Of a stretch of DNA of 64,000 nt, positions 49,610 through 58,659 are shown piece by piece. Origin of the DNA: JBGCEZ01 sp045106735 (lineage in GTDB: Bacteria; Planctomycetota; Phycisphaerae; Phycisphaerales; SM1A02); the NCBI GenBank assembly GCA_045106735.1, contig JBGCEZ010000055.1:1-64000 (forward strand), read 5' to 3'. The notes beneath the pieces are model-generated. The model made no database searches. It was not told where the DNA came from and was given only the letters and a program-made list of their open reading frames with translations. The position numbers and the translations under genes were made by a program. Within the stretch, counting starts at the first letter, position 1, and each line of letters opens with the position of its first letter.

Positions 49610-50632
49610 ATGCCAAACAACGATGCCCGAGTTCCATCCCCGCTGTCGGCCCCGGTCACGATCCCCGTCATCCCCCCGGCCGCCGCCCCGGCTCCAGCCC
49701 CCGCCCCGCCGGCGGCCGCACCTCCGGCCACTCGCCCCACGGCGCCGTCCATGGCCCCAGAGGTCTCGCCCGCACCCGTCGACGCTCTGGTGGCCCTTGG
49801 CCTGACCCCGGCGGAAGCCGAGGTCTACGTGGACCTCCTCGCCCGTCCCGAGCCGGTCACCGCCTACCGCGTCGGGAAGGACCTCGGCCGGGCCACCGCC
49901 AACGTCTACAAGACGATTGATGCTCTGGCCGAGCGGGGCGCGGTGCTTCTCGGCGAGGGCGAACCGCGAACCTGCCGGGCCGTCGCCCCCGGCGAACTCC
50001 TTGGGGCCATGGATCGGTCCTGGTCCGCGCGATCCGGCCAAGCGGCCCACGCGCTGGCCAACGTCCTCCCGCCCGACCCCGACGAGCGGGTCTACGACAT
50101 TCGGTCCGCGGACCTCGTCCTTGAACGCATCGGCCGCATGCTCGCCGCCGCGGAGAGCGTGGCGGTTCTGGACCTCGCCCCCGCCCCGTTCGCCGCACTG
50201 CATCCCGAGATCTGCGCCGCCGCCGCCCGCGGGATTCGCACGTTCGTGCTCGTCCACGAACCGGTCCACGATCCGATCCCCGGCGCTGACGTCGTGGTCG
50301 CGGCGGAAGCCGAGACCGAGGCCCGGCGCGGCCGCTGGCCGTCGCACCCGATCAAGTGCGTCGTCGATGCCCGGGAATCGCTCGTCGCCCGACTCGCCTT
50401 CGCGGGCGATGCCGTCCACGAGGCGACGTGGACGCGCCGGCTCCACCTGTGCTGCGTGCTCCACGCGAGCTTCCTGCGCGAGCACGCGTTTCATCGGGCC
50501 GCGCGGATGGCCCGCGCCCCCGGGGCCCCCGCCCCGCTACGCGATGCAATCGACGATGCGGCGATGTTCGATCCGGCCGACGTCCCGGGGCAGCGCGAAC
50601 TGCGCCGAGCCGATGGCATGCGGCCCGCCTGA
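49610..50632 (+). CDS. TrmB-family transcriptional regulator
   Basis: 340 residues. After a 60-residue Pro/Ala-rich N-terminus comes a winged helix: LVALGLTPAEAEVYVDLLA, VTAYRVGKDLGRATANVYKT, IDALAERGAVL, the TrmB/GntR-like pattern of sugar-responsive regulators. The effector domain (~140-310) resembles the phospholipase-D-like TrmB C-terminal domain. Ligand unknown. An operator-like palindrome covers its promoter, suggesting autoregulation. Divergent from atpG, with 111 bp between the two starts, so atpG could also be a target. Confidence 0.85.
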   Translation: MPNNDARVPSPLSAPVTIPVIPPAAAPAPAPAPPAAAPPATRPTAPSMAPEVSPAPVDALVALGLTPAEAEVYVDLLARPEPVTAYRVGKDLGRATANVYKTIDALAERGAVLLGEGEPRTCRAVAPGELLGAMDRSWSARSGQAAHALANVLPPDPDERVYDIRSADLVLERIGRMLAAAESVAVLDLAPAPFAALHPEICAAAARGIRTFVLVHEPVHDPIPGADVVVAAEAETEARRGRWPSHPIKCVVDARESLVARLAFAGDAVHEATWTRRLHLCCVLHASFLREHAFHRAARMARAPGAPAPLRDAIDDAAMFDPADVPGQRELRRADGMRPA

Positions 50633-50700
50633 AGAACCGCCGCGGAACGGCCGCATGGCCATCGGGATCACCCGAAAGCCGCGCCGTCCCGTTGCCCGGT

Positions 50701-50828
50701 CGCGTGGTCGCGCAATCGCGTGGTCGCGTGGTCGTGTGGTCGTGTGGTCGTGTGGTCGTGTGGTCGCGTGGTCGCGTGGTCGCGTGGTCGTGCGGTCGTG
50801 CGGTCGTGCGGTCGCGTGGTCGCGTGGT
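50701..50828. repeat. 8-bp tandem repeat, 16 copies
   Basis: CGCGTGGT and CGTGTGGT octamers (with CGTGCGGT variants) in direct succession between the TrmB-like gene and the convergent metallo-hydrolase gene. Longest array in the window. Confidence 0.96.
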
Positions 50829-50851
50829 CGCCAGATCCGTCGCCGACTCGC

Positions 50852-51703
50852 TCAGACTTGCAATCCGTCCCAGGCGAGGTCCATGCCGTCGGGCATCTCG
50901 GCACTTGCTTCGGCGTGCAGCAAATCGTGGGTCATGTGGATGAACCACGTGCGATCGGCGGCGATGCGCTCGGCCGCATTCATTGCCTGCTCGCGGGTGA
51001 AGTGCGTGGGATGCGCCCGTTCTCGCAGCATGTCGAGGAAAAGCGTCCGCAGCCCACGCAGGGCCGGCCACGTCTCCGGCGGAATGGACGACGTGTCCGT
51101 GCACCAGGCCAACGGCAGCGGCCCGGGCTGCACCGCGGCGACCTCGCCCTCGGCGTTCAGGGCATCGAAGCGCCAGCAGATGACGGGCAAGCGTCCGTGC
51201 AGCACGGTCAGCGGCGTCGCCCGCAATCCCAATCGATCGATCGGCTGGCCGGCCTGGACGACGTGCGGAATCAGCGTGGCCACGAAGGATGGATTCACAT
51301 TGCGGTGCTGCTGAAACACGTGCTGGTAGACGCGGTGGAGCGAGTCCATTGTGTTTTCGTCGGCAAAGATCTCGATCGGGGCATCCATCAGCACGTTGAA
51401 CCGGCGCGTCTCGTCAAGCCCCCAGACGTGGTCGACGTGGTTGTGGCTGAAGTGGATCCCATCGCAGCGCCGGAGTCGGTGCCGCAGCGCCTGCTCGCGG
51501 AGGTCCGGCGACGTATCCAAGAGCAGCACGCGCGGTGCGCCGCCGGCGTCGGTGAACTGCAGCATGCCGCTCGTGCGCAGCCGGCGATCACGCGGATCAT
51601 CCGACGTGCACGTGCGGCAGTCGCAGCCGATGATCGGGACCCCCGCGCTCGTGCCCGAGCCGAGCACCGTCCACCGCACGTCGCTGATCATGGCATCGCT
51701 CAT
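50852..51703 (-). CDS. metallo-beta-lactamase-fold phosphodiesterase (PhnP-like)
   Basis: 283 residues. LGSGTSAGVPIIGCDCRTC has the Cys cluster of PhnP-type enzymes, and FSHNHVDHVWGLDE is the HxHxDH dinuclear metal motif; further His in FLDML...THFTREQA and FIHMTHD. PhnP hydrolyses cyclic ribose phosphates; other members act on tRNA or lipoyl substrates, so the substrate is open. ATG 51703 overlaps the thiE stop by ATGA. Confidence 0.88.
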   Translation of the reverse strand: MSDAMISDVRWTVLGSGTSAGVPIIGCDCRTCTSDDPRDRRLRTSGMLQFTDAGGAPRVLLLDTSPDLREQALRHRLRRCDGIHFSHNHVDHVWGLDETRRFNVLMDAPIEIFADENTMDSLHRVYQHVFQQHRNVNPSFVATLIPHVVQAGQPIDRLGLRATPLTVLHGRLPVICWRFDALNAEGEVAAVQPGPLPLAWCTDTSSIPPETWPALRGLRTLFLDMLRERAHPTHFTREQAMNAAERIAADRTWFIHMTHDLLHAEASAEMPDGMDLAWDGLQV

Positions 51704-52821
51704 TGGCCGGGTTCCGCCGGCGCCGCAGCCGACGTGCCCACCGCGGCCGACGCGCCCGTCGAGCCCGTCGCGCCCGACGCCGCCTCGGCCATCGCCGCCC
51801 CCCGCGTCATCGCGGCCACGATCGCCTGCGTCGCCGCTCCCGGGTCGCCGGCCTGGCAGACCGCACTGCTCACCGCCACGCCCCGCGCCCCGATCGCCGC
51901 GAGTGCTTCGGCCCGCGGCGCGTCGATCCCGCCGATGGCCAGGTGCGGCAGTCGCCCCCACGCCAGGTAGGCCGTGAGCGCCGCCGGCCCGGCGACCTCC
52001 AGATGCGGCTTGGTCGGACTCGCGAACATCGGACCGATGCCGCAGCCGTCCGCCCCGCCGCGGAGGGCCGCCGCCGCGTGCTCCACCGTCCGGGTGCTCA
52101 CGCCAATGTGCAGCCGGTCACCGGCCAGACGCCGGGCGTCGGCCGCCGGCAGATCCGTCTGACCGAGGTGGACGCCGTCGGCTCCGGCGGCCAGGGCCAC
52201 ATCGGGACGATCGTTGATGACGATGGCCGCTCGCCGGCCAGCGAGGGCCACGAGTTGCCGGGCCCGGGACAGCAGTTCCCCGGCGGCGAGTTCCGGCTCC
52301 CGAAGCTGCACGCAGTCCGCGCCGCCGGCGATGGCCGCCGCGGCCACGTCCGCCCACGGCTCGAGGCACCCGGCGGCGGTGATCAGCACGCACACCGTCC
52401 ACTGCGGATGCGGCCGCCGTTCCAAAGCCAGGCGAAGCCGGCGTTCGAGTTCGTAGCTGGCGTATCGGAGGGCTTCCACCGCCGGAGCGACCGTGCGCCC
52501 CGGCTCGAGCGTTTTGGCCCACTCTTCAATGGTCCGCAGGGACTCGGTGAGGCGGGCGGCGGCAGCGGCCACGACGTCGGCCGGTCCCGCTCGCTCGGAT
52601 TCGCGGTCGCCGGTGAGCGCGGTGCCGACATCGCCGGTGATGTCGCGGTGGGCCACCATGGAGCCGAGCGGCTCAAGCGCGATCACCAGTCCGTGGCGCA
52701 CCGCCTTGGCCTGGGCCGAAAGGTCGCGATCGTCCAGCAGAAACCGGGCCGCCTCTTCCAAGGTGCGGGCGGCCTCTCGGGCCCGGTTGGCGTTCGCGTC
52801 GATGATTCGCAGCGGATTCAC
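51700..52821 (-). CDS. thiE: ThiD2-ThiE fusion, thiamine phosphate synthase
   Basis: 373 residues. Residues ~1-135 (NPLRIIDANANRAREAARTL, then EEAARFLLDD) are the ThiD2 domain, which phosphorylates the aminopyrimidine. Residues ~140-345 are ThiE, joining HMP-PP and thiazole phosphate: VQLREPELAAG, INDRPDVALAAGADGVHLGQ, GIGPMFASPTKP, AIGGI. The tail is Ala-rich. Start GTG 52821 with a TACCAT -10 box 6 nt upstream means a leaderless mRNA. Coupled to the downstream metallo-hydrolase gene. Confidence 0.93.
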   Translation of the reverse strand: MNPLRIIDANANRAREAARTLEEAARFLLDDRDLSAQAKAVRHGLVIALEPLGSMVAHRDITGDVGTALTGDRESERAGPADVVAAAAARLTESLRTIEEWAKTLEPGRTVAPAVEALRYASYELERRLRLALERRPHPQWTVCVLITAAGCLEPWADVAAAAIAGGADCVQLREPELAAGELLSRARQLVALAGRRAAIVINDRPDVALAAGADGVHLGQTDLPAADARRLAGDRLHIGVSTRTVEHAAAALRGGADGCGIGPMFASPTKPHLEVAGPAALTAYLAWGRLPHLAIGGIDAPRAEALAAIGARGVAVSSAVCQAGDPGAATQAIVAAMTRGAAMAEAASGATGSTGASAAVGTSAAAPAEPGQ

Positions 52822-52827
52822 GGCCGG

Positions 52828-52833
52828 ATGGTA
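52828..52833 (-). promoter_or_regulatory. -10 box of thiE, leaderless
   Basis: TACCAT on the minus strand, 6 nt before GTG 52821; no -35 and no Shine-Dalgarno. No TPP riboswitch precedes the gene. Confidence 0.5.
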
Positions 52834-52888
52834 GGGCCAGGGCTGCGACTCGGACGGCGCGAATCAGCCGCCGACCGCAGGAAGCACG

Positions 52889-52894
52889 TAGACT
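52889..52894 (+). promoter_or_regulatory. possible -10 box of the aminopeptidase gene
   Basis: TAGACT, with a predicted leader of ~53 nt to GTG 52954. No -35 match. Confidence 0.3.
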
Positions 52895-52953
52895 CGATGC
52901 CCCCGCCAGTGCGTGCGGCTTCCCCCGTGACCCCCTCGCCCGGAGGCTCCCCC

Positions 52954-54429
52954 GTGTTCAACACGATCAAGCTCGGCTCGTTCCGCTCCCCCGTTCACGT
53001 TGTCGGTGTCTGCTCCGATCCGGAAGGACTGCCCCGCGGTCTCGATCTGCCGGATGCGGACAAGAAGGCCATCCGCGCCGCCCTTGAAACGCCTGGCTTC
53101 AAGGCCGAACGCGGCGAGACGCTGGCCGTCGGCACCAAGCACCTCGTCCTCGGCCTCGGATCGCGCGATGAACTGAACACCACGCGGGTGCGCGAGATCG
53201 CCGGCCGCCTGCTCAAGACCCTGGACCGCCGCGAAGACTCGGCCGTTGCCCTGCATCTGGACGCGATTCCGGCCCGGACCATGGACGCGGGCACCATCGG
53301 CCGCTGCTTCGGCGAAGGCATGGGCATCGCCAACTGGCGCGTCGACTTCTTCGACGGCACCGCCACCAAGAACGCCGACGCCCACGGCAACCTGACGGTC
53401 GTCACCAAGGACTCCGACTTCAAGGCCGGGTTCGAAGAGGGCCAGGTCATTGCCGCGGCCACCAACGAGGCCCGGCGGCTCGGCGCGACCCCGCCGAACA
53501 TCTGCAATCCGACCTGGTTCGCCAGTGAGGCCCGCAAGCTCACCCGCAAGGCCGGGCTGAAGACGACGGTCATCACCTACGCCAAGGCCCAAGAACTCGG
53601 CCTCGGCGGCATCGTCAACGTCGGCCGAGGTTCGGAAAGCAAGCCGAACATGGTGATCGTCGAGCACAAGCCCAAGAAGGCCCGGCGCGGCGTCCGGCTT
53701 GCCCTGGTCGGCAAGACCATGACCTACGACTCCGGCGGCTACTCGCTGAAGCTTTCCGGTGGCATGAAGGGCATGAAGTACGACGGCTGCGGCGGGTACG
53801 CGGTGCTCGGGGCGATGCTCGCCATCGCCGAGCTCGACCTGCCGGTCCACGTCGTCGCCCTGCTTCCCTGCGCGGAAAACATGGTCAACGGCGAAGCGTA
53901 TCGGCCGGACGACATCATCACGATGCACAACGGCGTGAGCGTTGAAGTCACGAACACCGACGCCGAGGGCCGATTGATCATGGCCGACGCGTTGTCGTAC
54001 GCCTGCGACAACTTTGCGCCGACGGCCATCGTCGACGTGGCCACGCTCACCGGCGGCGTGGTCGTGGCCCTGGGCTCCGCCTGCTGCGGCGCCTGGTGCG
54101 ATGACGACGACCTGCGCGGCCACGTGCAGGCGGCGAGCGACGCCACGGATGAGCCGATCTGGCGCATGCCGCTGATGGACGCCCACCGCGATCAGATGCG
54201 GGCCAAGCACGCCGACATCTGGAACAGCGCCCCGGTCCGCGACGCCCACCCGATTCAGGGCGCCGCCTTCCTCAGCTACTTCGTCGATGAGAACGTGCCG
54301 TGGTGCCACCTGGACATCGCCGGCGTGGCCAGTGCCGACTCCGGCAAGGCCCCGCTGTACGTCCCGGGACCGACTGGCTTCGGCGTGCGGCTCCTGACGG
54401 AACTCGCCGCTCGCCACGCCCGCGGATGA
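52954..54429 (+). CDS. pepA: leucyl aminopeptidase (M17)
   Basis: 491 residues. Removes N-terminal residues with two metal ions. The catalytic region reads VGKTMTYDSGGYSLK, MKGMKYDGCGGYAVLG and NTDAEGRLIMADAL, with the C-terminal SADSGKAPLYVPGPTGFGVRLL. Start GTG 52954 was chosen for the GGAGG 7 nt upstream; the long frame before it crosses thiE in antisense. The N-terminal domain is of M17 type. A hairpin terminator follows. Confidence 0.95.
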   Translation: MFNTIKLGSFRSPVHVVGVCSDPEGLPRGLDLPDADKKAIRAALETPGFKAERGETLAVGTKHLVLGLGSRDELNTTRVREIAGRLLKTLDRREDSAVALHLDAIPARTMDAGTIGRCFGEGMGIANWRVDFFDGTATKNADAHGNLTVVTKDSDFKAGFEEGQVIAAATNEARRLGATPPNICNPTWFASEARKLTRKAGLKTTVITYAKAQELGLGGIVNVGRGSESKPNMVIVEHKPKKARRGVRLALVGKTMTYDSGGYSLKLSGGMKGMKYDGCGGYAVLGAMLAIAELDLPVHVVALLPCAENMVNGEAYRPDDIITMHNGVSVEVTNTDAEGRLIMADALSYACDNFAPTAIVDVATLTGGVVVALGSACCGAWCDDDDLRGHVQAASDATDEPIWRMPLMDAHRDQMRAKHADIWNSAPVRDAHPIQGAAFLSYFVDENVPWCHLDIAGVASADSGKAPLYVPGPTGFGVRLLTELAARHARG

Positions 54430-54502
54430 GGCAGAACGGTGCCTGACGAACCGCCGGCCCGTTGCCAGCACTGACCATCCCGCCCGTCGGACGCGCTCTT
54501 CA

Positions 54503-54522
54503 GCCCGTTCGGCGGGCGTTTT
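54503..54522 (+). terminator. terminator of pepA
   Basis: GCCCG-ttcgg-CGGGC hairpin (54503-54517), then G and TTTT. An alternative longer pairing with ccgcccg at 54480 exists. Confidence 0.65.
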
Positions 54523-54559
54523 CGTGGGGGAAGACGCGACGGGCGACCGGCGACTGGAA

Positions 54560-55021
54560 TCAGTCGGACGCGACGAGCGCCTCACCGCGTTCGATCGCGG
54601 TGATCTTGTCGACGCGGCGGCCGTGGCGGCCACCCTCGAATTCGGCGGCCACGAACGCGGCGACGATTTCGATTGCGGTGTCGGCGGTGATCCGGTCCGC
54701 CCCCAGGCAAATCACGTTCGCGTCATTGTGCCGCCGGGTCATTTCCGCGGTCAGCGGGTCGTCGGCCTGACCGGCCCGGACGCCGTCGACCTTGTTGGCC
54801 GCGATGGCCACGCCGTTGCCGGAGCCGCACACCAGGACGCCAAGGGCCGCGTCACCGCTGGCCACCGCGTGGGCCACGGCCCAGGCCTTGTCGGGATAGT
54901 CGCAACTGTCGGCCTCGCAGCGGCCGACCGGCAGCACGTCGTGGCCGGCGGCGGCAAGCGATGCGGTGACCGCGTCGACCACGGCCCCTCCACGGTGATC
55001 CGATCCGATGGCAACGTGCAT
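54560..55021 (-). CDS. rpiB: ribose-5-phosphate isomerase B
   Basis: 153 residues. Interconverts ribose 5-phosphate and ribulose 5-phosphate. AIGSDHRGGAV at the N-terminus, catalytic Cys in VCGSGNGVAIAANKV, RHNDANVICLGAD and the helical C-terminus are RpiB/LacAB hallmarks. ATG 55021 is 5 nt after the stop of the phosphatase gene, so they are cotranscribed, as in several bacteria. Confidence 0.96.
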   Translation of the reverse strand: MHVAIGSDHRGGAVVDAVTASLAAAGHDVLPVGRCEADSCDYPDKAWAVAHAVASGDAALGVLVCGSGNGVAIAANKVDGVRAGQADDPLTAEMTRRHNDANVICLGADRITADTAIEIVAAFVAAEFEGGRHGRRVDKITAIERGEALVASD

Positions 55022-55026
55022 GCGAT

Positions 55027-55497
55027 TCAGTCCCCTCGTCGCCACGGCGCCAGTGCCGCGGGTACCAGCTTCAGCAATCGATCGGCCACCGCGCGGTAGG
55101 CCTCAGACCCGAGTCCGATCGGGTCTTCGATGTCCATGGGGCCGTCCGACCCATCCGTCAGCAGCCGAATCCGGTCGCCGAGCTCGGGGTCGCCGGCAAC
55201 GAGCGATTGGGCCGCCTCCAGGTGCGAGCGGGTCATGCAGAAGACCGCCGTCGCCCCCTCGATCATCGCCCGGTTGAGGGCGGTGCTCCGTCCGTCCGCC
55301 GCGATTCCCAGCTCGGCCAGGGTCTGCACCGCGTCATCGGCCGGAGGAATGCCATCGATCGCCGCAACGCCGGCCGAGACGGCCAGACCGTCCTCGGGTT
55401 TCCCCAGGCCGCCCTCGGCGATCCACTGGCGGGCGATGGCCTCGGCCATCGGGCTGCGGCAGGTATTGCCGGTACAAACGAAGACGAACGTATGCAT
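55027..55497 (-). CDS. low-molecular-weight phosphatase, YwlE-like protein arginine phosphatase
   Basis: 156 residues. P-loop FVCTGNTCRSPMAEA with C8, T12 and R14; general-acid Asp in DIEDPIGLG. Thr where tyrosine phosphatases have Ile (CxGNICR) is the feature that gives Bacillus YwlE its phospho-arginine specificity. The pairing with rpiB is also as in ywlE-ywlF. Specificity here is inferred. No Shine-Dalgarno and no clear promoter before ATG 55497. Confidence 0.88.
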   Translation of the reverse strand: MHTFVFVCTGNTCRSPMAEAIARQWIAEGGLGKPEDGLAVSAGVAAIDGIPPADDAVQTLAELGIAADGRSTALNRAMIEGATAVFCMTRSHLEAAQSLVAGDPELGDRIRLLTDGSDGPMDIEDPIGLGSEAYRAVADRLLKLVPAALAPWRRGD

Positions 55498-55724
55498 CTC
55501 AGTGGCGACCAAAGAGTCCGGGCGGGTGATCGGGCCGGCACGCGGCCAGCCGAATATGGCAGGGTACCGGCGATCCAGAGCGGCCGCCCGAAGCCCGATT
55601 CGGGGGCAAGAACGTCGCCGAATCCTGGAAGCCGAGTGGTCGCGCTTGACGAACCGCCCGCCCCGGGGCAGTATCCTCGCCGCACGCCCAGCGGCTTTTC
55701 CGCGGTTGGTGCGCATGGAGTTCA

Positions 55725-56303
55725 ATGGTGGAATTCGTCGAACCGTCCGATGTGGCCGGCATTTTCGAAGACAACGCGATCAAGCCCGGGGCCCCCGATG
55801 GGGGATGCATCCACCTGGAAATGGACGCACCCAATGCCGTCCGCTTCCATTTGGCTACCACGGCCAGCGAGGCGACCCCGGACGATGGTGCCGAGTCGCG
55901 CACGGTCGACGCCGAGGGCAAACTCGGTGATTTCCTCGAGGGTGCGCTGCAGCGACTGCACATCGACCAGATCCTGCTCGTTCCGCTCGGCGAATGGGGC
56001 AAGGTGTTCGACGCCATTGCCTTCAGCCTCGCGGAGAACGAGGACTGGCAGGACTTCGACACCGCCGCCACCGTCGAACGCAATACGCGCGACCCGATTC
56101 TGTGCATGCCGGCTGACTTCACGACGCTGATGTTGGTGTTCGCGGCGCTCTGGTCCGACGCGGAATCGCGCGATCAGGGCGTGCACATTGTCGCCACCGC
56201 CACCCAGTTGCTCATGGAAGTCGATCCGACGGGCTGCGTGCGGGTGACCTGTGGAACCCAGGTCGTGGCCGACGAGCTCCGGGACATCTTCGAGTCCTTC
56301 TGA
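55725..56303 (+). CDS. unknown protein
   Basis: 192 residues, acidic and soluble: no signal peptide or TM. FVEPSDVAGIFEDNAIKPG starts the chain; the C-terminal half (FTTLMLVFAALWSD, VHIVATATQLLMEV, TCGTQVVADELRDIF) looks alpha/beta. No family recognised. ATG 55725 has GGAG nearby. A TATCCT -10-like box at 55672-55677 would give a ~41-nt leader. Confidence 0.65.
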   Translation: MVEFVEPSDVAGIFEDNAIKPGAPDGGCIHLEMDAPNAVRFHLATTASEATPDDGAESRTVDAEGKLGDFLEGALQRLHIDQILLVPLGEWGKVFDAIAFSLAENEDWQDFDTAATVERNTRDPILCMPADFTTLMLVFAALWSDAESRDQGVHIVATATQLLMEVDPTGCVRVTCGTQVVADELRDIFESF

Positions 56304-56593
56304 GCCAGCGGTCAGCCGCGGCGTCCCGCTCGTTTTCTTCGTGTCCAGCGCACTCGGTCCTCGGCTTCGCCGCCCACCGTGCACCGCGCAGGCGATGCGC
56401 TCCGCGGCACCGCGACTCGGGCCTGATGCATTCGGGCCGCGCGGACCGATGACAGAACGGGTTCGATGCCTCATGTCAGGCGGCGATCCTGCCGAACGCA
56501 CGTGGGGCGCCCGCGGTTTTCGGACGGGTGCATCCCCCCCGCCGGGCCGGCCACGCCCGGCGCGTTGCCGCCATGCACGCAGGAGAATGTCCG
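56304..56593. other. intergenic, no feature recognised
   Basis: No gene, RNA or terminator recognised between 56303 and the AGGAG at 56581. Confidence 0.4.
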
Positions 56594-57238
56594 ATGCGCG
56601 TGACCCTCGACGACCAGCCATGCCAGGTTCCGGCCGACTCCATCCGTGACGCCCTCGCTGGCGCGGCCGCCGCGGCCGAAGCCAACGGCCGCATCATCGT
56701 GGAGGTGATGGTCGACGGTCAGGCGTGGTCCCAGGATGATCTCGGTTCGGCCGAACGCTGCGACGGCGTGGCCGGCCACCTCGAGTTGATCTCCACCGAC
56801 CGCGACAAGCTCGTCTGCCGCACCCTCTCGGATGTTGACGCGGCCCTGCTCGAGATCGACGGCCTCCAGCGAGCCGCGGCCGAGTCTCTTCAGGTCGGTG
56901 AGACCGCCGAGGGCATGGGCCGCCTCGGCGAAGCCCTGGAACTCTGGCTGCTCGTGGAACGCGGCATCGGCATGTCCACGGAGACCGCCGGCGTCGACCT
57001 GCCATCGGTCATCCACGACGGCGAACCGGTTGGCCGGGCCATCCACCGCCTCAAGGACCAATTGCGCGGCATCCGCGACGCCCTCGCCGGCCACGATCAT
57101 GTCAGTCTGGCCGACGGCTTGCTCTACGAATTGCCCGACGTGATCGCGTACTGGCGAAGCATCGTCGGCACCGTCCGAGCGCTCGTAGAATCCCGCGACG
57201 CCGGCACGACGCCGGACACCCCGGAGACCGGCGCGTGA
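56594..57238 (+). CDS. unknown helical protein, coupled to next gene
   Basis: 214 residues. The first ~70 (MRVTLDDQPCQVPADSIRDA, then IIVEVMVDGQAW) suggest a small ubiquitin-like or SH3-like beta domain. The rest is largely helical and Leu/Glu-rich. No signal peptide. AGGAG 8 nt before ATG. The stop overlaps the next gene by GTGA, so the two are likely made together and may interact. Confidence 0.72.
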   Translation: MRVTLDDQPCQVPADSIRDALAGAAAAAEANGRIIVEVMVDGQAWSQDDLGSAERCDGVAGHLELISTDRDKLVCRTLSDVDAALLEIDGLQRAAAESLQVGETAEGMGRLGEALELWLLVERGIGMSTETAGVDLPSVIHDGEPVGRAIHRLKDQLRGIRDALAGHDHVSLADGLLYELPDVIAYWRSIVGTVRALVESRDAGTTPDTPETGA

Positions 57239-57921
57239 GCGAAACCGATCAGCAGCGACGCGTCAGCGGACTGATGGAACGATTCGAAGCGTCCAGCGAC
57301 GCCTTCGAACGCGAACAACTGGCGGCCAAGGCCCTTCGGGCCGCGCGCGACGGCATGGACCTTCGGGCGATCCCTGCGATTGCCGAACGATTGGCCGAGG
57401 TGCGCACCGCCCGGCGGCAGCGGGCCATCGAAGCCGACGCGCTGTACATGCTCGACGAACCGTTCGACGACGAAACACCCGTTCTGCCGGGGCTCTACCT
57501 GCTCGAACCGCCGCTGCTCGTGGGCGCCGACGCCCGCCGGCTTCGGCTGATGGCATTCGAACAGCAAGTACCGGCCATGACGCTGTGCCGCGAGCCGATC
57601 ACCCGATTGGGGCAGTGCCCGCTGGTGGCCATCGCCCCCGGCGCCACGATGCGCACGCGGATCGACCCACCGGATGGCGAGTCGCCGCTCGAACATTGGG
57701 TGGTGCAGGCGTACGACGAACTCGGCCGCTTCGCGATCGGATCGCTCGATCCGGAAATCGCCGCGATCAAGCGCCTCGACCAATTGCTGGATCGTTCCGA
57801 CGCCCTGCCCGAGCACGGTCCCATCTACGACACGATCGCGACCGTGGCGATCGAAGCAGCGGTCGAAGAGGAAGATCCCAACGCGCCGCGCCGGCGCCGG
57901 ACGTCACGCAAGACCGCCTGA
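57235..57921 (+). CDS. unknown protein coupled to upstream gene
   Basis: 228 residues from GTG 57235 (GTGA overlap). N-terminal ~60 residues are helical and charged. The middle (DETPVLPGLYLLEPPLLVGADARRLR) looks beta-rich, as in small ligand-binding domains. The C-terminus is basic (RRRRTSRKTA). No family recognised; the unit with the upstream gene suggests a two-protein complex. Confidence 0.7.
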   Translation: MSETDQQRRVSGLMERFEASSDAFEREQLAAKALRAARDGMDLRAIPAIAERLAEVRTARRQRAIEADALYMLDEPFDDETPVLPGLYLLEPPLLVGADARRLRLMAFEQQVPAMTLCREPITRLGQCPLVAIAPGATMRTRIDPPDGESPLEHWVVQAYDELGRFAIGSLDPEIAAIKRLDQLLDRSDALPEHGPIYDTIATVAIEAAVEEEDPNAPRRRRTSRKTA

Positions 57922-58091
57922 TGGGCACCGCGGCGGCCACGCGGTTCGGTTGGCCACGTCGGCCACGCCGAGACGCTGGCCCCAACGCGCGGCCCCGTGC
58001 GGCCAGATCGCCGCTCCGGCCGCACCCGGCATCAAAATCCGGCGCCGCTCATGCGCACGCCCGGCTTCCGGCCCGCGCCGCCAACGCTGGT

Positions 58092-58364
58092 TCAATAGTC
58101 CGAGTAGCGACGGCGTTCGTAGCGGTCCTTGCGCTTGTCTGATTCGTTGCCAAGGCCGTAGCCAACCGCGGTGCCGACCGCGGTGCCGACCACGGTTCCG
58201 CCGGTGTCGCCGCCGATGGCCTGTCCGGCCAGGGCGCCAATGCCGGCTCCCAAAAGAGCGCCCGCTTCGGCGTCGCTGCAGCCGCCGAGCAGGCCGACGG
58301 CCGAGACGGAGGCAAGAACAGCGGCCAGACGCAGGCCACGGGCACGGTGGATTCGATCGTTCAT
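58092..58364 (-). CDS. glycine-zipper lipoprotein
   Basis: 90 residues. Signal peptide with lipobox LLGGC; mature part AGALLGAGIGALAGQAIGG then GTVVGTAVGTAVGYGLG is a glycine-zipper double helix as in outer-membrane 17-kDa antigen/SlyB-like proteins. Charged tail SDKRKDRYERRRYSDY. ATG 58364 has GAGGAG 7 nt upstream. Probable envelope protein. Confidence 0.85.
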   Translation of the reverse strand: MNDRIHRARGLRLAAVLASVSAVGLLGGCSDAEAGALLGAGIGALAGQAIGGDTGGTVVGTAVGTAVGYGLGNESDKRKDRYERRRYSDY

Positions 58365-58659
58365 GACGAACTCCTCAGGAATCGGGGAAACGCGGGACGC
58401 GGGCACGCCCGACGCTCGCCAAAGACAGACCCCCGGTCGGACAACTTGATTCCATCGTAGAGCCCGAGATCTCCGATCATGGTCTGGAGCACCGCGCGAA
58501 GCCGGCATCAGATGGGCCATCTCCGCGAAAACGGCCTCCAGGCCCAGGTATCGGTCCTCCTGCCGCCCGAACCGCCGCCGTCGAACCATCGGTCCGCCCC
58601 GCCGCTCCCGTATGATCCGAGCCCGATCTCCCGCCCCTCCCGCTCCGGAAGTCCGATCC

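Noticed and set aside
55646..55677. TTGACG...TATCCT promoter for the gene at 55725
   Set aside because: Spacer of 20 nt is outside the usual range; only the -10-like box is mentioned in the gene entry.
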